A DNA stretch of 64,000 nt from Enterocloster clostridioformis (GTDB lineage Bacteria; Bacillota; Clostridia; Lachnospirales; Lachnospiraceae). The position numbers and the translations under genes are program-made. The number at the start of each line of letters is the position of its first letter. Position 1 is the stretch's first letter. Shown here one piece after another: positions 44,537-53,514 of the stretch. The notes under the pieces are model-generated. The model did not search any database. It saw only the letters and a program-made list of their open reading frames with translations, and was not told the DNA's origin. The stretch lies in NCBI RefSeq assembly GCF_020297485.1, contig NZ_JAIWZC010000001.1, forward strand, positions 1,736,001 through 1,800,000, in the 5' to 3' direction.

Positions 44537-45427
44537 TTACGCTTGCTGCTTTTTAATTGCCCGAAGCTCAATATATCCCCTCTCCCCTCTGGGCTCCAAC
44601 TGGATACGGGGGCTTTCCTCATCCCACTCGTATCCAATTACAGTCGGGTCATAGTGGTCGATGGCATACTGTACGGCAAGAATCGCCTGAGAATAATCCT
44701 CCTCCCGGAAAGGCTCTCCCTGGACTGCCAGATACTCGGCGGCAGGCAGGGAAATAACATCAAACCCCTCCGGGATTTCCCCTTCGTAATCCGCCTCTGC
44801 CTCCACCCCCTGTACATAGGTGGAAGTGCCAGGCTTTTTATAGGCCTCCGGCAGCCACAGGCAGACCGGCTCCCCGCAGAGGGAATCCATACTTTTTAAT
44901 ATCCCCCAGACCTCGCAGCTCACTTCTTCACAGTACGCAAAATAATCTTCCGCTTTTATCCCCCGTTTGATGATGACTTTTCTCTCCGGTTTCCGGATTA
45001 CCTGGACAAATACGCTCTGCAGATTCTTCATTTCCATATCCAAAACATCCTCCCTCAGTTCTCTGAATTTTACGCCGTATGGGATAAACAGGGCAATCGG
45101 CACCGGGTCCTTCAGATATTCCCCCGGCCTGCAGCCGAATTCCCGGTAAAAGGCACGGGTATACCCGTCCACACTGCCAAACCCGCAGTCAAAGGCCGCC
45201 TCCGTTACAAGGCACTGTTCCTCCTTCAGCCGCATGGCGGACCGGGAAAGCCGGAGCCTGCGGATATACTCTGCCGGCGTCACCCCCAAAAACTCCTTAA
45301 ACAGCCGGTAGGAATGCCAGGGGGAAAACAGGGAGACGGCTGACAGCTGTGCCAGTGTGATATCCGCTTCCAGATGGGCTTCGATATAATCCTGCATCCT
45401 CTGGACCGCCGCTGTCTGTTCTTTCAA
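44537..45427 (-). CDS. AraC-family regulator with GyrI-like effector domain
   Basis: A 296-aa protein with N-terminal AraC HTH units (LSAVSLFSPWHSYRLFKEFLG; DCGFGSVDGYTRAFYREFG) and a C-terminal GyrI-like ligand domain. It is the first gene of the regulator-ATPase-permease operon and likely senses the exported compound. Confidence 0.92.
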   Translation of the reverse strand: MKEQTAAVQRMQDYIEAHLEADITLAQLSAVSLFSPWHSYRLFKEFLGVTPAEYIRRLRLSRSAMRLKEEQCLVTEAAFDCGFGSVDGYTRAFYREFGCRPGEYLKDPVPIALFIPYGVKFRELREDVLDMEMKNLQSVFVQVIRKPERKVIIKRGIKAEDYFAYCEEVSCEVWGILKSMDSLCGEPVCLWLPEAYKKPGTSTYVQGVEAEADYEGEIPEGFDVISLPAAEYLAVQGEPFREEDYSQAILAVQYAIDHYDPTVIGYEWDEESPRIQLEPRGERGYIELRAIKKQQA

Positions 45428-45513
45428 AATAAACCACCTCCTTCTTGGAGTTACTATTTTATAATGATACCCGCTTTTTGTCTCGACTTTTTTTGCTGTT
45501 TTCAGGTTTTCTT

Positions 45514-45544
45514 AAGGAAATGCTGATTTAATCAGCATTTCCTT
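45514..45544 (-). terminator. Terminator overlapping the uvrA-like stop codon
   Basis: AAGGAAATGCTGAT and its perfect complement pair around a three-base loop; on the minus strand they are followed by AAGAAAA, then T-rich sequence further on. The stem contains the last codons (RKC-stop) of the uvrA-like gene. The lack of an immediate U-run leaves strength uncertain. Confidence 0.6.
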
Positions 45545-47778
45545 AGATAATCAGCCGTAATGGTCTGTCCATATTCCGCCAGCTCCTGCGGGGTTCCGGT
45601 AAAGACTACCTCGCCTCCCAGCGTACCCCCGTCCGGCCCCATATCAATCACGTAATCCGCCAGCTTTACCACATCCATGTTATGTTCGATCACCACCACC
45701 GTGTTCCCCTGCTCCACAAAGCCGTCCAGAAGCTTCATAATTGTCTTCACATCGGAGGCATGGAGCCCGGTGGTGGGTTCATCCAGCACATAGATGTTCC
45801 CCTTCTGCCCCAGGTATTTTGCCAGCTTTACCCGCTGCCGCTCGCCTCCTGACAGAGTGGATAAGGGCTGTCCAAGGGAAAGGTAGGAAAGCCCCACCTC
45901 CACCATGGCGTGCAGCGCCCTGCGGATTTTCGGACAGCCGGAAAAGAAGTCTTCGGCCTCCCCTGCGCTCATATCCAGAAGCTCCACAATATTTTTTCCT
46001 TTGTATAAATAGGAAAGCGCCTCATCACTGTAGCGACTCCCACCGCAGGCTTCGCAGGTGGTCGTCACCGGGTCCATGAAGACCAGCTCGGTGGTGACAG
46101 CCCCCCGTCCCTTGCAGACCGGGCAGGCGCCTTTGCTGTTAAAGGAAAACAGGGCGGCGCTCACGTTGTTTTCTTTCGCCATCTGTTTTCGGATATCATC
46201 GAAAAATCCCAGGAAGGTGGCCGGGGTTGAGCGCCCGGTGGCTGTCACCGGGGACTGGTCCACCAGGATGACCTGTTCCGGATACTGCCCGGCAAACACG
46301 TCCCGGATCAGGGAGCTTTTCCCGGAACCGGCCACACCGGTCACCGCAGTCAGCACATGCAGGGGGATATCAACGGAAACATGTTTCAGATTGTGCAGGC
46401 TGGCATGTTTAACAGGCAGGAATCCTTTGGGTTTCCTTGGCTCCGCCTTAAAGGGTATCTCCATCTTCATGGCCTTCCCGGTTAATGTGCCGGAACCAAG
46501 GAGCCCCTGATAGCTGCCCTGATAGAGAACCTCCCCGCCGTTTTTTCCTGCCAGCGGCCCCACATCAATCACTTCATCCGCAATGGAGATCACATCCTTA
46601 TCATGCTCCACCACCAGGACCGTATTCCCCTTATCCCGGAGGGCACGCAGCAGCCTGGTCATCCGGTGTACATCCCGTGGGTGCATCCCGGTGCTTGGTT
46701 CATCGAAAATATAGAGCATGCCCGTGAGGGCACTCCCCATGCAGCGCACCAGCTTCAGGCGCTGTGCCTCTCCGCCGGACAGGGTGGCCGCTTCCCGGTT
46801 CAGGGAAAGGTAAGGGAGGCCGATCTCGATCATGCGGGTCAGGGTCATAACCAGGCTTTCGGCCACGGACCTGCCCCTTGGGTCTGTGACCGCCTCCAGA
46901 ACCTGTCTGAGCCTGGTCAGTTCCATCCCGCACATCTCGCTGATGTCATACCCGGCAATCTTACTGGACAGAGCCGCCCCGTTCAGGCGTTTCCCGTGAC
47001 AGAGGGGACAGTCGGATTCCCGGACATATTTTGCCAGCCGGCCTGCGGAAGTTTCCCCAAGCTCCGAGCTGTCCCGTTTTAACAGCAGCCGGCTCATCAT
47101 GTTGTGGATGCCCTCCACCTGCTTTGACACCCGCTTCCCGCCCGGTTCCTCCGAACCATACAGCAGAAGATTCCGTTCCCTTTCGGAATAGTCCTGCCAT
47201 TTTTTATCCAGGTCAAACAGGCCGCTGTCTGTGTACTGCTTCCAGTACCAGTTCCCCACACGAAACGTGGGCAGTTCCACCATCCCCTCATTCCAGCTTT
47301 TATCTTCCCTAATAAGAGGAAGGATGTCCAGCGTCATCACCTTCCCCAAACCGGAGCACTCCGGACACATGCCCCCTGGACTGTTGAAGGAAAAGCAGGA
47401 GGGCGTTCCCACATAGGGTTCCCCAATCCGGGAGTAGAGCAGCCGCAGGGCGGAATACATGTCGCTGATGGTCCCCACCGTGGAACGGGCGTTGCCCCCA
47501 AGAGGGTTCTGGTCGATGATGACCGAGGGGGAGAGATTTTCAATCCTTTCCGCCTTTGGCTTCTCATACTTCGGGAGCCTGCCCCGGACATAAGCGCTGT
47601 AGGTTTCGTTCATCTGGCGCTGGCTCTCCGCCGCAATGGTGTCAAACACGATGCTGGATTTCCCGGATCCGGAGACCCCGGTGAATACAATGAGCTTTTC
47701 TTTTGGTATTTTTAAGGAAATATTTTTCAGATTGTTCTGGCATAAGCCTTGAATAACGATATGATTCTGATCTGGCAT
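45532..47778 (-). CDS. UvrA-like ABC ATPase (short, UvrA2/drug-resistance type)
   Basis: About 748 aa from the ATG at 47778 (AAAGGAG upstream), roughly 190 shorter than housekeeping UvrA. It has two ABC modules: GVSGSGKS (34-41) and GVAGSGKSS, two LSGGE signatures and DEP Walker B motifs. Zinc-type CxxC pairs (CPECSG, CPLCHG, CPVCKG, CEACGG) remain. Short UvrA paralogs are linked to resistance to DNA-binding drugs (DrrC-like) rather than general repair. Intact. Confidence 0.92.
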   Translation of the reverse strand: MPDQNHIVIQGLCQNNLKNISLKIPKEKLIVFTGVSGSGKSSIVFDTIAAESQRQMNETYSAYVRGRLPKYEKPKAERIENLSPSVIIDQNPLGGNARSTVGTISDMYSALRLLYSRIGEPYVGTPSCFSFNSPGGMCPECSGLGKVMTLDILPLIREDKSWNEGMVELPTFRVGNWYWKQYTDSGLFDLDKKWQDYSERERNLLLYGSEEPGGKRVSKQVEGIHNMMSRLLLKRDSSELGETSAGRLAKYVRESDCPLCHGKRLNGAALSSKIAGYDISEMCGMELTRLRQVLEAVTDPRGRSVAESLVMTLTRMIEIGLPYLSLNREAATLSGGEAQRLKLVRCMGSALTGMLYIFDEPSTGMHPRDVHRMTRLLRALRDKGNTVLVVEHDKDVISIADEVIDVGPLAGKNGGEVLYQGSYQGLLGSGTLTGKAMKMEIPFKAEPRKPKGFLPVKHASLHNLKHVSVDIPLHVLTAVTGVAGSGKSSLIRDVFAGQYPEQVILVDQSPVTATGRSTPATFLGFFDDIRKQMAKENNVSAALFSFNSKGACPVCKGRGAVTTELVFMDPVTTTCEACGGSRYSDEALSYLYKGKNIVELLDMSAGEAEDFFSGCPKIRRALHAMVEVGLSYLSLGQPLSTLSGGERQRVKLAKYLGQKGNIYVLDEPTTGLHASDVKTIMKLLDGFVEQGNTVVVIEHNMDVVKLADYVIDMGPDGGTLGGEVVFTGTPQELAEYGQTITADYLRKC

Positions 47779-47973
47779 GATGTTCTCCTTTCTGACCTTT
47801 GGCCTGGTCTTAGTAGTATAACAGCATGTCGGAAAATGTACTCGACTTTTTTTGCCCTTTTCAGAACAGACAAACTTCATCCCCACTTCTTTATTTTCGG
47901 GTCCTCCGCCAAATCTTTAATAGCGTATAGTAACAATAAGAACCTCTGGATTTTTCCAAAGGTTCCCATTGCA

Positions 47974-49434
47974 TTATGATACCAATATTTTTTTGTTAAT
48001 TGAAATCAGCTCGGATAACTCGTCCAATTCAATAAATGTTACTTTCTTTCCAGACAACCTTGCCAAGTGTCTCAAAGTTCCTTTAAATCCTGCATCAATA
48101 TATTGCGGAACGACTACTGCTATTATTTGACAACGAGCATCTATCATTCCCTGCTCCACAAACTGGCGAATTATCTCCTGCCCTTCTCCTGATGTTGATA
48201 ATAGTGGTTTTCTTATTTTTTCATCATCATTAACAGATTTTCTAGGTCGGTTTTCACTATTCTTTTTTATGATACCCTTTAAATCATAAGCTTTATTTCC
48301 AATTTTCACTTCCGCAGCAACATCCCCATACTCCATGCCTTTATGAGGTTGTGGACGATAGCCTGGTAAAATGGTATAAAAAACTTTAGGTAAACATGCC
48401 ATTCCATCATTTTCAGTACATTTTTCAATTTTTGCATATGAACAGGTTCCAGAACCACATTTCTCATTCATATTTACCGCATAAGCTTTCACTCTATGCG
48501 TAAGGGCCACTGAATCATGTTTAAAGCATTCTATTGTTGCAAATGGAATTTCAACTTCTGTTTGCAAATTCTCTGTTCCATTAACAATATATCCCATATC
48601 GCCTACAATGCAGATATTATATTCTAAAGAATAGTCTTTAAATATTTTCTGAATATTTTTATTGATCATACTTACCAATATAGATTTTGGAACATACCAA
48701 TTTACAATCTCACAAGTATCATGACCATCCGCACATTTAATTTTTAATGGTGCCCCACACTCACATTCTTTTATTATCCCCCTTCCCATCTTCAACTCTG
48801 CTCCACATTCAGTGCAATATGGAGTCTCATAAGAATCACAAGTTTTGCAATATATTCTCGGAAACTTGATAAACCATTTACTATTATCCAATACCGATAA
48901 TTTATCTACCGGAATCTGGAACTCATACTCGTCTCTATCAAGAGAAGCTATAATTTGTGTCAAATACCAATTCAGTTGCGTAATTTCAATTCCGCTTGCC
49001 CCTGTCCATTTTATTTCCTGTCCTACTTCTTTAAAAATTTCTTCAGCTGGCTTCCCTTTTAATTTATCAATTTCCTCCAAAATAATTTTAATCGAATTTT
49101 CAGACCACTCAAACAGGACAGAAGCTGGCAAATGTTTATAAATTCCAATACTGCCGTTTCTAACATTATATTTAATCGTAGCATCAATATTCTCGGTAAT
49201 TGCCGAGATAAAACTCCCAGATGTATCAATTCTCTCAGAACGAATTCTGCTAATCTCTTCTTCCTGAACAGGCGTAATTCCCCCAGCTCTTGACACAATC
49301 GTTTTCTCTCCACCTTTTCCCTGCAACACAATTCTGCTTATGGCCTTAGAATTTGTGCATTTGTCAATTGCTGATTTTGGGGGCTTTATTTGTGTTACCG
49401 GGTTTTCAAATAAATCAGCAATGTATTTTGTCAT
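47974..49434 (-). CDS. Zinc-ribbon protein with possible PD-(D/E)xK-like nuclease domain (defence operon)
   Basis: A 486-aa protein I do not recognise. A double zinc-ribbon-like region lies at residues 196-241 (CKTC, CTEC, CECG, C...C) and further cysteines at 326-347. At 371-377, DVAAEVK gives D...ExK spacing; the following alternating strands (IIAVVVPQYIDAG) resemble the PD-(D/E)xK nuclease core, though the D-to-E distance is short. Last gene of the rloA-rloB operon, its ATG overlapping the previous stop (ATGA). Likely the effector; not proven. Confidence 0.6.
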   Translation of the reverse strand: MTKYIADLFENPVTQIKPPKSAIDKCTNSKAISRIVLQGKGGEKTIVSRAGGITPVQEEEISRIRSERIDTSGSFISAITENIDATIKYNVRNGSIGIYKHLPASVLFEWSENSIKIILEEIDKLKGKPAEEIFKEVGQEIKWTGASGIEITQLNWYLTQIIASLDRDEYEFQIPVDKLSVLDNSKWFIKFPRIYCKTCDSYETPYCTECGAELKMGRGIIKECECGAPLKIKCADGHDTCEIVNWYVPKSILVSMINKNIQKIFKDYSLEYNICIVGDMGYIVNGTENLQTEVEIPFATIECFKHDSVALTHRVKAYAVNMNEKCGSGTCSYAKIEKCTENDGMACLPKVFYTILPGYRPQPHKGMEYGDVAAEVKIGNKAYDLKGIIKKNSENRPRKSVNDDEKIRKPLLSTSGEGQEIIRQFVEQGMIDARCQIIAVVVPQYIDAGFKGTLRHLARLSGKKVTFIELDELSELISINKKILVS

Positions 49435-49880
49435 AAAAGCCGTCCTCTATGTTGTTCCCATACACTGGCATTTTGCCCATCCTCATTAATGTAAGCATAT
49501 TCTTTGCTATAAACATATAAAACTTCTGTACGGTTCTCATATTCTTTTACAGATAAAATTTTTAATTTTCTATATCCAGAAACAGAAAGATATTCCTCCT
49601 CCACATTTTCCAGGGAATTAACAATACCATAATCTGAATCTTTCAACGATGATTGAAATGTCCATAACGTAAACGTTACTCGGTCACCATAAATATAATC
49701 ATTTACATATTGCTCTATTTCCTCATCCGAAAGGATCCCATAAGATAATATCTTATCTATTATTGTATTCTTTTCCTTCCCATTAACTTCTTTTTCTTCT
49801 ATTCCCTTTTTTACTGCAATATCATGTAAGGCATACCAAGGCAAAGTTTGTAGTTTTTTGTTTTTTACTGATGTATCCAA
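49431..49880 (-). CDS. Small SAP-like DNA-binding protein (defence operon)
   Basis: About 149 aa from a TTG at 49880, chosen because GGGGGAG lies six bases upstream and the RloB stop is 14 bp before it; a longer frame overlaps RloB. The first 50 residues (LPWYALHDIAVKKGI, then NGKEKNTIIDKIL) resemble the two-helix SAP DNA-binding motif. The remainder is a beta-rich unknown domain. Its stop overlaps the zinc-ribbon gene by 4 bp. Confidence 0.6.
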   Translation of the reverse strand: MDTSVKNKKLQTLPWYALHDIAVKKGIEEKEVNGKEKNTIIDKILSYGILSDEEIEQYVNDYIYGDRVTFTLWTFQSSLKDSDYGIVNSLENVEEEYLSVSGYRKLKILSVKEYENRTEVLYVYSKEYAYINEDGQNASVWEQHRGRLL

Positions 49881-49893
49881 ATACTCTCCCCCT

Positions 49894-50604
49894 TTAATTG
49901 CAAGCTTCCTTAAATCTCTGTGCAACATGCTCCGGCAAATACTTAACCAGTTCTTCCACCAACTCATACACCTTCGTTCCCGGCGCAATTTCTGCTGGTG
50001 TCTTACTTTTACCATCATTTATGATACGTCTGGCATATCGAATTGCCAGCTTTGGATTCCCTTTTTCCGTCAAAATATCAAAAATATCTTTCATATTTTT
50101 CTGATATTTTCCAATCCCCAATTCCCTGAATTTATCATTCAGGAATGCTATGTATTCCCTCCTGTGATTATTCGCTGTATAATATGCAAAATGCAAAAGA
50201 AACCAGAACTCAATACATTCATTACTCCATGCTGTATGATATTGAAGTTGAGAATTTTCTTTATTTAAGTTCTCTGCCCGATTGACAACACCATTAAAAT
50301 CATCTGCCGGAAAGCTGTCTTTATCATAAACGCACCAAATCTGGCCCTTTTGGATTTTGTTCTTCTTTACATATCTTTCCGCCATTCCGATTACTCGCAT
50401 CGTTTCTGCCTGACAGGGTTCTATTTCAATTAGAACCATATCCTTGTAAATCGGATTATCTTCAATCAGCTTTTTGAATCCCACAAAGTACAGAGGCTCT
50501 GTCTGCTGCCCCTCGCAGAAGATATAATATCTGTACCGCTTCATTTCCAGGTACTCCTGACGGCGCTTCTTTTTCCACTTCTCCATTCCAGCTTTTTTAG
50601 GCAT
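49894..50604 (-). CDS. rloB: RloB-like protein (Toprim-type, AbiLii family)
   Basis: A 236-aa RloB-family protein. It has the glutamate in FCEGQQTEP (Glu31) and the YDKDSF motif (Asp93, Asp95), which fit the Toprim-like catalytic centre of this family. RloB accompanies an AAA ATPase in abortive-infection systems of the RloA/RloB (AbiL) type. Its start overlaps the RloA stop by 8 bp. Confidence 0.87.
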   Translation of the reverse strand: MPKKAGMEKWKKKRRQEYLEMKRYRYYIFCEGQQTEPLYFVGFKKLIEDNPIYKDMVLIEIEPCQAETMRVIGMAERYVKKNKIQKGQIWCVYDKDSFPADDFNGVVNRAENLNKENSQLQYHTAWSNECIEFWFLLHFAYYTANNHRREYIAFLNDKFRELGIGKYQKNMKDIFDILTEKGNPKLAIRYARRIINDGKSKTPAEIAPGTKVYELVEELVKYLPEHVAQRFKEACN

Positions 50605-51823
50605 TGACCTTCTCCCAATCTATAATTCTTTTGAGATACGGATCAGCGCCATATTTTCCTTCCAGATATTGCTTATCGAATTTGGCATCCTTACGAACAG
50701 ATTCGCCTTTTTCGTTCTTAAATTCCACCAATGAATACAATTTAGAGTTTTGAGCATTACCTTTTGCCACGAACCAGATTTCATCCCTTCGAAACACTTC
50801 ATTGCTCATTGTAGACAAATCATGGGATGTGAAGATTAATTGTGCTTTCTTTTTATTAATACTCATATCATTAAACATCATAATAATATGGCGCAGCAAA
50901 ACGGGATGTATCTTTGCATCCAGTTCATCAATAACCAAAACGGTTCCTGTAAGTAAACATCCGGCAATAAATGGCATTAAGCCAAATAATTTCTTTGTCC
51001 CGCTGGATTCTTCCAGTAAGTTTAACTCCGTCTCATAGCCATCCACCAAATGCTTTGTATACACATCGATTCTGTCATTTTCATCTTCAACTACACGAAA
51101 ATCCACGATATCCAGATCCATTTCCTGTATCATGTCAAGCATGAGCTGCTTCACATCCTCTGAATTTGACACTGCCATACGAAGTTCTTCAATCGGATTA
51201 CCATAGTTTAAAAAATCAATTCCATATTCAAACCAATCCAGAACATCCTTTACTACCTCATTTTTTTTATAAGTGATCCCAAGATAAGACAGCAACGGTA
51301 ATGTTGCGGACAAGTCCTCACTGGCTTTCAGTTTGGAAAATACACCTTTTAAAGAAATTTCTTCCGTATCCCGTTCGAACAGCGCTGAACGTCGCCCCGT
51401 GTCCAATCTTACACGGTCCAGACTTTCATAATTTACAACATCCTTCATTATATGGAGTTTATATCGATACTCCGCGATTTCTGTACGGAAAAAAATTTCA
51501 AACTCTGTTGGCTGGCTTTTCGTTTCTTTTGAGAACGCAAAAGGTTCGATGAGCAGCCTTTTCTGAAGAAATATACGTTCCTCCTTATCACCAGTTGCAT
51601 ATAATGGACGAAGTACTTTTGAAGCCAACGCATGCATTGCCTCCAATACGTTTGACTTTCCACCTCCATTTGGCCCATATATTGCAGAAATCGGCAAAAA
51701 CAATTCTCCATCTTTATCACGAATTATATTATTTTCATGTTCAGAAATAGCAGCTGCCTGCATATCAAAAGTCATTTCATCTCGAATGCTTTTATAATTT
51801 TTCACTGTAAATTGGCACAGCAT
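50597..51823 (-). CDS. rloA: RloA-like AAA ATPase (AbiLi family)
   Basis: About 408 aa from the ATG at 51823 (GGAGGG upstream). An SMC/ABC-type ATPase of the AAA_15/21 group: YGPNGGGKS at 49-57 (Walker A), VLVIDELDAKIHP (Walker B) and LIFTSHDLSTM (switch). Such ATPases sense phage and license an effector. First gene of a four-gene operon with a strong promoter upstream. Confidence 0.9.
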   Translation of the reverse strand: MLCQFTVKNYKSIRDEMTFDMQAAAISEHENNIIRDKDGELFLPISAIYGPNGGGKSNVLEAMHALASKVLRPLYATGDKEERIFLQKRLLIEPFAFSKETKSQPTEFEIFFRTEIAEYRYKLHIMKDVVNYESLDRVRLDTGRRSALFERDTEEISLKGVFSKLKASEDLSATLPLLSYLGITYKKNEVVKDVLDWFEYGIDFLNYGNPIEELRMAVSNSEDVKQLMLDMIQEMDLDIVDFRVVEDENDRIDVYTKHLVDGYETELNLLEESSGTKKLFGLMPFIAGCLLTGTVLVIDELDAKIHPVLLRHIIMMFNDMSINKKKAQLIFTSHDLSTMSNEVFRRDEIWFVAKGNAQNSKLYSLVEFKNEKGESVRKDAKFDKQYLEGKYGADPYLKRIIDWEKVNA

Positions 51824-51860
51824 CTCTTTTTCCCTCCAGTTTATATGTCTTTCAATATCT

Positions 51861-51913
51861 ATTATACTCATTTTTTCAATTTTGTAAACAATATATGAGA
51901 TATTTTCTCATAT
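51861..51913 (-). promoter_or_regulatory. Promoter of the defence operon
   Basis: On the minus strand TTTACA (51883-51888) and TATAAT (51861-51866) are 16 bp apart, with start expected near 51855. Immediately upstream ATATGAGA-TATTT-TCTCATAT (51893-51913) is an 8-bp palindrome that could be an operator. A second gene-free stretch to 52035 holds nothing else. Confidence 0.7.
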
Positions 51914-52034
51914 TTATCAACGAAATTATTAAGCAAAAACAGGACATCCAACACATATCCTATGTCGAATGTCCCTCATTTAAGGACTTTCCATTTTCTG
52001 TTACATCCCTTCTCCATGCTGTTTTTAACAGCAT

Positions 52035-52910
52035 TTATTCCCCTTCTGTTCCTGCCACCCTCCCATGGCCCACCAGAAACTCAGCGCTCAACATTTCCAC
52101 CACCAGCCGGTATATCCCCGGTTCCAGCGTGCCGTACAAGTCAAGGTTATAGGTCTCACTGGCGCTCTCCCCATCCGGAAGGATATGGGCGATATCCTGG
52201 AATCCCACGTTATCCGCCCTTACCGGTATCGTATACCACTGGCCGTCTATCTGCTTCTGGAGGGAAAAGTATTCCCCGTAGGAAAATTCCTCCCCGCTGT
52301 TATTGGCAATCCGTACCGTAATCTCGCTTGTCCCGATGTCCTCCACCGTCATAGTCAGACCCTCCGGGCTTTCTGCTGTCTGCTCATCCGCTTTCAGCAA
52401 GAAGATAGTATGGTATGCAGATAAGCGCCCCGCATTGGGAAAATTCAGGACATTCCAGATATCCTCATCCTTGCCTTCCATCTGTTCCCATAAAACAGAC
52501 AAATCCGTATCCCCATAATAAACCGCCCCGTCATTCTTAAGCCAGACACCGCCGGAGGGCGACACGGAAATATCAAAGCCATCCTGACCGCTGATCCAGA
52601 ACCCGTAAAAAGGAGGCTCCATCTGGGAGAGGGCATCTTCCTCTGCCGTCTGGAGGGGAATCCCATTGATTTTTTTAATCACTTCCTTCTCCGTACCACT
52701 GTCATACAGCGTCCTGACCATAACCGTTTCCCCATCAAAATAATACATCTGGAAAGCGCTTGTATCCGGGCTTGCCCCGGCAAGGATGTTTCCGCCTCTG
52801 CCATCCTCTCCGCCGTTTCGTATCCCATACAGAACCGCTGCCAGAATAAGCAGAGAAATCACCACAACCGGTATATATTTTTTCTTCCAGGATTTTTTGT
52901 ATGTATTCAC
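52035..52910 (-). CDS. Membrane-anchored extracellular protein, Ig-like C-terminus
   Basis: A 291-aa protein with an N-terminal membrane segment (YIPVVVISLLILAAVLYGI) and a large extracellular part. The end resembles bacterial Ig-like domains found in Firmicutes surface proteins (DLYGTLEPGIYRLVVEMLS). Function unknown. Likely co-transcribed with the following lipoprotein region. Confidence 0.65.
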   Translation of the reverse strand: MNTYKKSWKKKYIPVVVISLLILAAVLYGIRNGGEDGRGGNILAGASPDTSAFQMYYFDGETVMVRTLYDSGTEKEVIKKINGIPLQTAEEDALSQMEPPFYGFWISGQDGFDISVSPSGGVWLKNDGAVYYGDTDLSVLWEQMEGKDEDIWNVLNFPNAGRLSAYHTIFLLKADEQTAESPEGLTMTVEDIGTSEITVRIANNSGEEFSYGEYFSLQKQIDGQWYTIPVRADNVGFQDIAHILPDGESASETYNLDLYGTLEPGIYRLVVEMLSAEFLVGHGRVAGTEGE

Positions 52911-52986
52911 TGATCGTTTCCTTTCTGGTAGTTTCCTTTATTATCGCTCTATTGACCGAATCTGGGAAGCCCTGAAATGAACAACA

Positions 52987-53370
52987 CTACCCCGCTTTTC
53001 CTTCCAGCCCTTCTACGATCCCCTCCACCAGCCCCTGGGCCAGCTTTCCCTGGTATTCCCCTGACATCAGTTGATTCCTCTCATTGTAATTGGAAAGGTA
53101 TCCTGCTTCCACCAATACGGCAGGAACCGTTGCGGGTACAGCTTCCCGAACGGAATCTGCCTTTAGAGCAGTATCCTTATTATTTTTGCGAAAAAAATCC
53201 CGGAGATACAGACAGCCGCAGACCATCAGCAGAAGCATGACTGCCAGGACAGCCGCCACGATTCCCCGGACTGTATAGGCTATGATCCTCCGCCTTAGTC
53301 TGGCAATCCTCTTTTCTCTCTTTCTCCGGCTCTCTGCCCTCCAGACCGGTTGTCTTCTCCTTTGTTCCAT
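52987..53370 (-). pseudogene. N-acetylmuramoyl-L-alanine amidase, internally deleted
   Basis: The 127-residue frame has the cytoplasmic basic start and membrane anchor of a cell-wall amidase. It then jumps directly to the C-terminal end (PAVLVEAGYLSNYNERNQLM), which contains the catalytic Glu of Amidase_3. The Zn-binding histidine and first glutamate in the middle are missing. The in-frame deletion leaves an open but presumably inactive gene. Confidence 0.78.
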
Positions 53371-53514
53371 GTCCGCTCCTGCATCTGTCTCTTTGGGGAT
53401 TTACAAAAAACAGCCAACCAAGCATGTCAAAGCCTCTGGTTCACTGGCTCCTGACATGCTCACCTGGCATAATTATGGTATGATTTCATATATTCAGCAG
53501 CGGAAAGGCACTGC

